Below are positions 46,376 to 53,493 of a stretch of DNA of 64,000 nucleotides, piece after piece (the first letter of the stretch is position 1; each line of letters opens with the position of its first letter). The notes beneath the pieces were generated by a model. It saw only the letters and a program-made list of their open reading frames with translations. It did no database searches and was not told the origin of the DNA. The DNA lies in the NCBI GenBank assembly GCA_002307185.1, contig DBTT01000038.1:78066-142065 (forward strand), given 5' to 3'. This stretch comes from Bacteroidales bacterium UBA1309. Its GTDB lineage: Bacteria > Bacteroidota > Bacteroidia > Bacteroidales > Dysgonomonadaceae. Both the position numbers and the translations under genes were made by a program.

Positions 46376-47497
46376 ATGAAAAATATGAGAAAACAACTGG
46401 CTTATTTACTCGCCTTTTTTATAATAACGATGGTTGCAGAAGCGAAAACATCCGCAAAACCGATTGACAAAAATGCCACAAAAGAGACCAACGCTCTGCA
46501 TAAGCGGCTCCTGAAACTTTTGGACAAGGGCATTATGCTCGGGCATCAGGATGATCTGGCTTATGGGCATGGATGGTACAAGGAAGATGGACGAAGCGAT
46601 GTGAAGTCTGTGGCAGGCGATTATCCGGCTGTCATTGGCTGGGAGCTCGGACATGTGGAAATCGGGGCAAAATACAACCTTGATTCGGTCTATTTTTCAG
46701 ACATGAAGCATTACATTCAGCAGACTTACCGCCGGGGTGGAATCACGACCTTGAGCTGGCATGGCGACAACATTGTCACGGGCAAGACGGCCTGGGATTG
46801 TTCTCCGAATGACCACGTAGTCACAAAAATACTTCCTGGTGGCGAAAAGCATGGGCAATTCTTGGCTTATCTGGATCATGTAGCCGCCTTCTTCCAAGAT
46901 TTGAAAGACGACAAAGGACGGCTCATTCCCGTGGTGTTCCGCATGTATCACGAGCATACGGGCGGATGGTTTTGGTGGGGAAATATCCAATGCACTCCCG
47001 ATGAATACAAGCAACTGTGGCGGATGACGGTGGAATATCTTCGTGACAAAAAACATCTCCACAACCTCTTGTATGCTTATTCTCCTGCTGCCGTGAAGGA
47101 CAAAGAAGAGTTTTTCGGACGCTATCCGGGAGACGATTATGTCGATATCATTGGCTACGACTCCTATGCTTTTGTGAAAGACAACGGAATCGATAAATAT
47201 ACCCAAGAGATGGAGACTAACTTGAAAATCATCACCGATTATGGTTCCGTGTCAGGGAAAATTCCAGCCATTAGCGAAACAGGCCACGAAACCTTGGTTG
47301 CTCCGGCTTATTTCACTCGGATTTTATATCCCATCATCTCCAAATACCGTGTGTCTTGGGTCTTGTTCTGGCGAAATGCCTGGGATCCCAAATTGCCGGA
47401 TCATTATTATGTCCCATTTGCTGGCCATCCAGCCGAAACCGATTTCAAATCCTTTGCCGGAGAGAAGAAAATCTTGCTGAACAACGACATCAAGTAA
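46376..47497 (+). CDS. GH26 beta-mannanase, second copy
   Basis: A 373-residue secreted enzyme: signal peptide near residues 6-25, no lipobox, so probably periplasmic. The GH26 barrel has MLGHQDDLAYGHGW near the start, the acid/base Glu193 in RMYHEHTGGWFWWG and nucleophile Glu301 in AISETGHE. The combination resembles mannobiose-releasing ManA-type enzymes of Bacteroides. A TTG-led extension exists but ATG 46376 leaves a normal signal peptide. It probably makes mannobiose for the symporter, epimerase and GH130 chain. Confidence 0.92.
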   Translation: MKNMRKQLAYLLAFFIITMVAEAKTSAKPIDKNATKETNALHKRLLKLLDKGIMLGHQDDLAYGHGWYKEDGRSDVKSVAGDYPAVIGWELGHVEIGAKYNLDSVYFSDMKHYIQQTYRRGGITTLSWHGDNIVTGKTAWDCSPNDHVVTKILPGGEKHGQFLAYLDHVAAFFQDLKDDKGRLIPVVFRMYHEHTGGWFWWGNIQCTPDEYKQLWRMTVEYLRDKKHLHNLLYAYSPAAVKDKEEFFGRYPGDDYVDIIGYDSYAFVKDNGIDKYTQEMETNLKIITDYGSVSGKIPAISETGHETLVAPAYFTRILYPIISKYRVSWVLFWRNAWDPKLPDHYYVPFAGHPAETDFKSFAGEKKILLNNDIK

Positions 47498-47692
47498 AAA
47501 ATCTAATGCAGTCTGTGAAACTGCGAATTTTCTTAGACCATGGGCGTTTTGTGCTGTGGCAAAGATCTTGCTATATAACTCTGTATCTCCCCTTTTTCCC
47601 TGCCTTTAATAGGCGATTCGGCCTGTTTTGTAGAAATATGGCAGCATGAATAAAGTGCCGGTGGGAGCGTCTTTTTTTTAAATTCAAGTCCA

Positions 47693-48967
47693 ATGAAAAA
47701 AATCATTCTTTCAATTTTATCCATGATATTCATTTCGTTTTCTGGAGAAGCCTCCGCCAAAGGATTTGTGAGCCAGAAAAACGGACAGTTTTTCCTACAC
47801 GGAAAGCCTTATTATTACATTGGGACAAACTATTGGTATGGAGCTATTTTGGGTTCGAAAGGACAAGGGGGTAACCGCCAACAGTTGCTCCGCGACCTCG
47901 ATTTTATGAAATCGCAGGGTATCACCAATTTGCGTGTGCTGGTCGGTGCTGATGGTCCGGATGGTCAAGATGTGAAAGTGCGTCCTTCGTTGCAGACTGC
48001 CCCCGGAGTATATAACGATACCATTCTAGACGGACTCGATTTCTTTTTGTCAGAACTTGGTAAGCGGAGGATGCATGCCGTTTTATTTCTCAACAACAGT
48101 TGGGAATGGAGTGGGGGATATGGTCAATATCTGAGTTGGTCGGGTAAAGGCGACGTGCCTAAGGAAGGTGTCCGTGATTGGCCCAAATTTGTGAAACATG
48201 TAGCCCAATATGCCGATTGTGAACCTTGCCATGAGTTGTTTTTCAATCATGTGAAATACATCCTTTCCCGCACCAACCGCTACACGAAGAAAAAATACGT
48301 GAATGACCCTGCCATCATGTCGTGGCAAGTAGGCAATGAACCGCGGGCATTCAGCAACGAGGCCAAACCCCATTTCATTGCTTGGCTCAAGAAAGCCACC
48401 GCATTGATTCGCACACTGGATCCAAACCACCTTATTTCTTTGGGCAACGAAGGCCTTTACGGATGTGAAATGGATATGAATTTGTTCGAGCAGATTCACT
48501 CCGACCCAAATGTAAGTTATTTGACGATACATATTTGGCCTAAAAATTGGAGCTGGATCGACAGCAAGAATGTGGTGGGAACCTTGGATTCAGCCCTTGT
48601 GAAAACCAATGATTATATCCAAAAACACAGCCTTATTGCTCAAAAGCTCAAAAAGCCCATCGTCGTGGAAGAATTTGGTTACCCACGCGATCACCACAAA
48701 TACACGCTCGATGATACCACCATTGCCCGTGACCGGTATTATGAAAATATCTTCCAGCATGTAGCCCAATCGGCCCAATCAGGTGGCGTTCTTGCCGGAT
48801 GCAACTTCTGGGCTTGGGGTGGATTTTCCCGCCCGGCTCATACCTATTGGCAGCCAGGAGACGATTACGTGGGCGACCCTGCGCAAGAAGAACAGGGTTT
48901 GAATTCAGTATTTGACACTGACACAACAATGAAATTAATCAAAAAGTATAGCGTAGGTTTGAGGTAG
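47693..48967 (+). CDS. GH5 subfamily 7-like endo-beta-1,4-mannanase
   Basis: A 424-residue secreted enzyme with a signal peptide ending near EASA. It has the subfamily 7 opening FVSQKNGQFFLHGKPYYYIG and then GTNYWYG. LFLNNSWEWSGGYGQYLSW is the aromatic subsite segment. The acid/base Glu216 is in WQVGNEPR and the nucleophile Glu327 in VVEEFGYPR. The tail has FWAWGGFSRPAHTYW. Last gene of the locus, 195 bp after GH26. With the two GH26 enzymes it gives three mannanases, presumably for different chain lengths or compartments. Confidence 0.92.
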   Translation: MKKIILSILSMIFISFSGEASAKGFVSQKNGQFFLHGKPYYYIGTNYWYGAILGSKGQGGNRQQLLRDLDFMKSQGITNLRVLVGADGPDGQDVKVRPSLQTAPGVYNDTILDGLDFFLSELGKRRMHAVLFLNNSWEWSGGYGQYLSWSGKGDVPKEGVRDWPKFVKHVAQYADCEPCHELFFNHVKYILSRTNRYTKKKYVNDPAIMSWQVGNEPRAFSNEAKPHFIAWLKKATALIRTLDPNHLISLGNEGLYGCEMDMNLFEQIHSDPNVSYLTIHIWPKNWSWIDSKNVVGTLDSALVKTNDYIQKHSLIAQKLKKPIVVEEFGYPRDHHKYTLDDTTIARDRYYENIFQHVAQSAQSGGVLAGCNFWAWGGFSRPAHTYWQPGDDYVGDPAQEEQGLNSVFDTDTTMKLIKKYSVGLR

Positions 48968-49209
48968 GGGCGAAAAATAGTTTGCTCCTAATTCAAATTC
49001 CATTTTTCATCCACCTGTTGTTCGCCTTCAAAAATAATCGGCCTGCACATCTTTGATGAAAATATCGGAAGATGGAAGGATGTGGATTTTCCCGAGTCGG
49101 GATATTCACATACGTCGATGCCCATTGCCGTTCTTAGATTCAGGTAGGTACAGTCGGCATCCGTATGATTGTGGAATTGATGTTCACCAGATTCTCCCAT
49201 CTCTTTCTT
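48968..49209. other. Intergenic region after the PUL
   Basis: About 240 bases. A minus-strand frame of 81 codons (48988-49233) reads plausibly in places (TYLNLRTAMGIDVCEYPDSG) but I recognise no family. No clear terminator follows the GH5_7 gene. Confidence 0.35.
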
Positions 49210-49443
49210 ATGGAGAATGATCCGTCTCCTCACGATAAGGATTCAAAACCTTTCCGCCATGGCTACCAGCCCTTCTTGAATGGCTCGCAATCCTTTCGCT
49301 GTGGCTGCAAACCTTTATGGAATGGCTTGTCTCCCTTCTATTACGTTTGCCAACCTTTTCATTATGGACTGAAACCTTTATGGAATGACTGGAAATCTTT
49401 CTATAAGGGCTTCAGGGCATTATCGAGAGGTTTGCCAACCTAA
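49210..49443 (+). CDS. Possible small protein made of heptapeptide repeats
   Basis: A 77-residue frame from ATG 49210. After about 12 residues it consists of nine consecutive seven-residue units of the form [KQ]-[PS]-[FL]-x-x-G-x, for example KPFRHGY, QPFLNGS, KPLWNGL and QPFHYGL. No signal peptide or known domain. Codons differ synonymously between copies (CCT/CCC, TTC/TTT, GGC/GGA/GGT), which hints at selection on protein. I have seen similar repeat frames in other Bacteroidota but know no function. It may also be a non-coding repeat array that happens to be open. Confidence 0.35.
   Translation: MENDPSPHDKDSKPFRHGYQPFLNGSQSFRCGCKPLWNGLSPFYYVCQPFHYGLKPLWNDWKSFYKGFRALSRGLPT
49246..49434 (+). 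repeat. Nine tandem degenerate 21-bp repeats
   Basis: Units start at 49246, 49267, 49288, 49309, 49330, 49351, 49372, 49393 and 49414. The fourth and seventh units match at 19 of 21 positions (both begin AAACCTTTATGGAATG). The last unit is the most diverged. There are no unique spacers. Confidence 0.85.
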
Positions 49444-49706
49444 CGAAATGGTTTCAATACAAATTAAGGAAAGACTAACGGTTTTCTGAAACCAACCAGT
49501 CCTAAAACCCATACATCCAACATGCTATTCCACCGGTAAGATTCGTCGCAAATTATACCACAAACATGGTATTTATATTCATTCTACATAATCCTACTTT
49601 TGCTACTCAATAATTGCATTGCTAATTAGCTATGTGAAAGCCTTTATTTAAACGACGAATCGGAAGTGTTGGCTTACACATACATTTCAACTAAAAGAAC
49701 AAATAC

Positions 49707-51374
49707 ATGTTGGCTGAAAACAAACTAAAGTCACTGGCGGAGTGGGCAAAAGGGAATTCGAAGGATGAGCTTATCTGGGCGAGTGGCTATTTGGCCGGCT
49801 TGGCTTACCAATCGGGGCCTGTGGCTGCTGAGGAAGTGACTCCTGCCGTGAAAGTGAACCTGAAACCGACCATCGTTTACGCAACGGAAACGGGCAATTC
49901 GAAAAAATTGGCCGTTCAGTTGCAAACGCTTCTCAAAAAGAACAAAATCCAGGCGAAGGTCTCGGATGCTTTTCAGTATCCGTTGGATAAGATCGAGAAG
50001 GAAGAGTTTCTCATCGTGATTATGAGTACGCAGGGTGAGGGTGAACCTCCTCAAAATGCACAAAAGTTCTACGACAATTTAGGCAATCTCTCGAAAGATC
50101 TTTCGAAGATTCAATATGCCGTGTTGGGATTGGGCGATTCGTCTTATCCTTTCTTTTGCCGTGCGGGGGAAGTGGTGGACCAGCAATTGCAACGGCTTCA
50201 AGCCAAGCAGGTGTTGCCCTATCAAAAGGCGGATGTGAATTACCAGCCAGTTGCCGAGGAATGGTTTGCCCAAGTTTTGCAGATCCTCCAAAATCAAGGA
50301 ACAGCTGCATCACCAGTGGCCTCTTTGCCTAAACAAGCGAGTGTCCCAGATGGAAAAAAGAGCTACACGGGAACCATCAAGCACAAAGTGGTGCTGAACG
50401 ACGTTGGCTCCAACAAGCAGACATTTCACATCGAGATAATCTCGGAGGACGAACTGGATTACGAACCGGGCGATGTGGTCGGCTTTTATCCCAAAAACAG
50501 TGCTGCCGAGATTGCCGAAATTGGCAAATTGCTCGGTATGCCGTTGGATGCTTCTTCTTTGGAAGGAAAGAACATCAAAGGACTAAGCAAGAAATCACTA
50601 CAACAGTTGGCCGAACTTTTCGAAATCGAAATCACCGAGGAACGTGCCGACCTGATTGATATTCTTGAGAAATATCCACAACGAGAAGCGGTGGAACTTT
50701 CGCCTTTGCTCGAACGCTTGCATCCCGTGGCTCCACGTCTCTATTCCATTTCCTCCGACAAAGAGGCACATGACGGCGAATTGCATATCACTGTCACATT
50801 GAATAAATTCCATGCCGAACAGAAGGCTAAAAAGGGCTTCTGCTCTTCTTTTCTCGAAGATTATCCGGTAGGTGGAAGCCTTTCCTTTTATATTCAGAAG
50901 AATCTCCATTTCAAGCTTCCGGAAGAGGATAAGGACGTGATTATGATTGGCCCGGGCACGGGCATCGCCCCTTTCCGCAGTTTTCTTGCGCACCGCGATG
51001 TGACTGGAGCGGAAGGTCGCAACTGGCTTTTCTTCGGCGAACAGCATTTCGTTTCCGATTTTTATTACCAGACGGAAATTCAAGAATGGTTGTCAACGGG
51101 AGTGCTGACTAAGTTGGAAACGGCTTTTTCAAGAGATCAAAAACAGAAGGTGTATGTGCAGGATCGTATCCGCGAACGTGGGGAAGAGTTTGCCAAATGG
51201 CTGGCCGATGGCGCCTACCTCTACGTGTGCGGGCAAAAGGAACCAATGAGCCGCGATGTGGAAAACACGATTGTAGAGGTGCTCACTCAACAGAATGACT
51301 GGAACAAGGAGGAAGCTTCGGCTTTTCTCGAAACTTTAGAGATAGAAGGACGCTATTTGAAGGATGTATATTAA
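49707..51374 (+). CDS. cysJ: Assimilatory sulfite reductase flavoprotein subunit (diflavin)
   Basis: A 555-residue flavoprotein. An N-terminal helical leader (LAEWAKGNSKDELIWASGYLAGL) precedes an FMN flavodoxin domain (TIVYATETGNSKKLA near residue 55, then MSTQGEGEPP and LGLGDSSYPFFC). After a linker comes the FAD/NADPH reductase part with RLYSISS, GPGTGIAPFRSFLAHR, CGQKEPM and the C-terminal EGRYLKDVY. It passes electrons from NADPH to the sulfite-reducing hemoprotein encoded next. The pair reduces sulfite to sulfide for cysteine synthesis. Confidence 0.92.
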   Translation: MLAENKLKSLAEWAKGNSKDELIWASGYLAGLAYQSGPVAAEEVTPAVKVNLKPTIVYATETGNSKKLAVQLQTLLKKNKIQAKVSDAFQYPLDKIEKEEFLIVIMSTQGEGEPPQNAQKFYDNLGNLSKDLSKIQYAVLGLGDSSYPFFCRAGEVVDQQLQRLQAKQVLPYQKADVNYQPVAEEWFAQVLQILQNQGTAASPVASLPKQASVPDGKKSYTGTIKHKVVLNDVGSNKQTFHIEIISEDELDYEPGDVVGFYPKNSAAEIAEIGKLLGMPLDASSLEGKNIKGLSKKSLQQLAELFEIEITEERADLIDILEKYPQREAVELSPLLERLHPVAPRLYSISSDKEAHDGELHITVTLNKFHAEQKAKKGFCSSFLEDYPVGGSLSFYIQKNLHFKLPEEDKDVIMIGPGTGIAPFRSFLAHRDVTGAEGRNWLFFGEQHFVSDFYYQTEIQEWLSTGVLTKLETAFSRDQKQKVYVQDRIRERGEEFAKWLADGAYLYVCGQKEPMSRDVENTIVEVLTQQNDWNKEEASAFLETLEIEGRYLKDVY

Positions 51375-51380
51375 TAATCG

Positions 51381-51494
51381 GACCTCCCCCTTCCCCCTCC
51401 AACAGAGAAGGAGATGGCTGACGCACGCATCTGCTATTAACAAATGCCGGCGTAAGAAGCTCCCTCCCTACTGGCGAGGGTCGGGGTGGGGTGA
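51381..51494. repeat. GC-skewed spacer between cysJ and cysI, possible dispersed repeat
   Basis: A pyrimidine-rich then purine-rich block (CCTCCCCCTTCCCCCTCC and, later, GAGGGTCGGGGTGGGGTG) quite unlike the surrounding AT-rich gaps. It can form a CCCTC/GAGGG stem. I think it is a copy of a dispersed intergenic element; this needs genome-wide comparison. Confidence 0.4.
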
Positions 51495-51508
51495 ACTATT
51501 TTTTTCAT

Positions 51509-53152
51509 ATGGAAAACAAAGATTTAAACCCTGTAGAACATATAAAACTCCGTAGCGATGGGTTGCGGGGAACGTTGAAAGAGAGCTTGCAAGACAATTA
51601 TACGGGAAATGTGCGTCCTGACGACGAGGCATTGGTGAAGTTTCACGGAATGTATGTCCAGGACGACCGCGACCGGCGCGAAGAACGTGCTTTGAAGAAG
51701 TTGGACAAGCTTTATTCCTTCATGATCCGTCTGCGCATTCCGGGCGGAGTGGTGAGCGCCGGCCAATGGCTGACGGCACACCGCATTTCGGAAGAATACG
51801 GTACGGGTACGATCAAAATCACCACCCGTCAGACCATCCAGTTGCACGGCCTGCTGAAGCATCAGTTGCGGGACACCATCCAGGGATTCCTGCAAGCGGA
51901 TCTGGATTCGATCGCCGCCTGTGGGGATGTAAACCGGAATGTGATTTGCAGCTCCCATCCGCAGGTATCGCCACTTCACGAAGAGATTTTTTCGTTTGCC
52001 GACAAATTGTCGAAGCATTTATTACCTAAGACCAAGGCGTATTACGAGATATTTGTGGATGACGAATTGGTGTATGAGCGTGAAACGGAAAAAGATGAAC
52101 TCTACGAAGACCGCTATTTGCCCCGCAAGTTTAAAATAGCCATCGCCATTCCTCCTACCAACGACGTGGATGTGTTTGCCAATGACATTGGGCTGATCGC
52201 CATAATAGAAGATGGAAAATTTGTGGGATTTAACTTGGCCGTTGGCGGCGGGCTTTCCACCACGCACGGCAATCCGAACACCTATTCTCGTTTGGCTACC
52301 GAAATAGGATTTATTTCCGGAGAAGAAAATATCCTGAAAGTCTGTTACGAAGTACTCACCATTCAGCGGGATTTCGGCTATCGTGGCGACCGCAAGTTAG
52401 CCCGGTTGAAATACACCATCGACAAAATGGGTGTGGAAAACTTCAAACAAGAACTCGAAAAACGTTCGGGTATAAGCTTGCAACCTCTTCGGAATTACAG
52501 TTTTGAGGAACGCAACGACCGCTACGGTTGGGCGAAAGATTCTTACGGCAAATGGAATTTCGGCGTGTTTATCGAAAATGGTGTCATTAAACCCGATCAG
52601 AAAGCTTTCTTGTATGAGGTGGCCAACTTGCACGTTTCGGATGTCCGTTTCACTTGCAATCAAAACCTGATTTTGGGCAATATCAACGAAGAAGATAAGC
52701 CCAAAGTGCAGAAATTGCTTGCCAAACACAAAATCGGGCAGAAAGACAGTGCCTTGCGCGTGAGCTCTATGGCTTGTGTGGCCTTGCCTACTTGCCCGCT
52801 GGCATTGGCCGAAGCGCAACGCTATTTGCCCGAATTGATTACGAAGATAGAACCGCTACTGGAGAAGCATAAACTGGCAAAAGACGAAATTTCGATCCGC
52901 ATGACGGGTTGCCCGAATGGTTGCGGCAGGTCTTACTTGGCCGAAATCGGTTTTGTGGGCACAGGTCCGGGGCAATACAACCTCATGTTGGGCGGCGACC
53001 GTTTGGGTGTGCGCCTCAACAAAGTGTATAAGAAGCAAGTGGAAGAATCCGAGATTTTGGATACGTTAGACGGCTTGTTTGACAAATACAATCAGGAAAA
53101 ACTGAAAGGCGAAACCTTTGGGGATTATTCCAATAGGGTGCTGTTTGGGTAA
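51509..53152 (+). CDS. cysI: Sulfite reductase hemoprotein subunit
   Basis: A 547-residue siroheme/4Fe-4S enzyme that reduces sulfite by six electrons. RIPGGVVSAGQWLTAHRISE is the first substrate-binding half, and NRNVICSSHPQVSP is another conserved block. MACVALPTCPLALAEAQRYL and RMTGCPNGCGRSYLAEIGFV hold the two Cys pairs (C-x5-C and C-x3-C) that bind the cluster bridged to siroheme. The start at 51509 is preferred over GTG 51491, as MENKDLNPVEHIKLRSDG matches the family start. It follows cysJ after 134 bp. Confidence 0.92.
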   Translation: MENKDLNPVEHIKLRSDGLRGTLKESLQDNYTGNVRPDDEALVKFHGMYVQDDRDRREERALKKLDKLYSFMIRLRIPGGVVSAGQWLTAHRISEEYGTGTIKITTRQTIQLHGLLKHQLRDTIQGFLQADLDSIAACGDVNRNVICSSHPQVSPLHEEIFSFADKLSKHLLPKTKAYYEIFVDDELVYERETEKDELYEDRYLPRKFKIAIAIPPTNDVDVFANDIGLIAIIEDGKFVGFNLAVGGGLSTTHGNPNTYSRLATEIGFISGEENILKVCYEVLTIQRDFGYRGDRKLARLKYTIDKMGVENFKQELEKRSGISLQPLRNYSFEERNDRYGWAKDSYGKWNFGVFIENGVIKPDQKAFLYEVANLHVSDVRFTCNQNLILGNINEEDKPKVQKLLAKHKIGQKDSALRVSSMACVALPTCPLALAEAQRYLPELITKIEPLLEKHKLAKDEISIRMTGCPNGCGRSYLAEIGFVGTGPGQYNLMLGGDRLGVRLNKVYKKQVEESEILDTLDGLFDKYNQEKLKGETFGDYSNRVLFG

Positions 53153-53168
53153 CAGATAAGAAAAGCCG

Positions 53169-53199
53169 GGTCGGAATGGCTGCCTATCCAATTCCGACC
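53169..53199. terminator. Possible terminator after cysI
   Basis: GGTCGGAAT and ATTCCGACC form a 9-bp perfect stem around a 13-nt loop. The following bases are only weakly T-rich, so confidence is moderate. Confidence 0.5.
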
Positions 53200-53208
53200 A
53201 GCTATTTA

Positions 53209-53343
53209 TCATTTTGTCATCAGGTCAAACAATGCTCCTGGGTTATCTGAATTTTTTAATTTCTCCCGAAGCTGCTTTTTCTGTTCAGGGGTCAACATGC
53301 CGAAAAATGTCTTTACTCCGGAAGAGACATTGTTGAACAGATC
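53209..53343 (-). pseudogene. Short protein remnant, C-terminal fragment
   Basis: On the minus strand a 44-codon frame ends in TGA and begins after a stop. It reads LFNNVSSGVKTFFGML, then TPEQKKQLREKLKNSDN, then PGALFDLMTK, which looks like a genuine helical protein end. A 29-codon ORF from ATG 53298 is possible, but the likely reading is the tail of a lost gene. I do not recognise the parent family. Confidence 0.4.
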
Positions 53344-53441
53344 CTACAAAATCGCACCAAATCTATCCCATATTTCAAAGCCAAGACACGCAAAATCCAA
53401 ATCTATATTTTTCAACAATCTGAAATGATTTCGTTTCTTTT

Positions 53442-53470
53442 TGCTGCCTCGTGATTAGTTTCTATCTTTG
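53442..53470 (+). promoter_or_regulatory. Promoter of metG
   Basis: TTTG (53442-53445), 17-bp spacer, TATCTTTG (53463-53470). Transcription near 53476 leaves a leader of about 18 nt. Confidence 0.7.
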
Positions 53471-53493
53471 TGCCACTAAAAAAAGACAAATAG

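Noticed and set aside
49246..49434. CRISPR array
   Set aside because: The 21-bp units are contiguous with no unique spacers, they are degenerate, and no cas genes are present.
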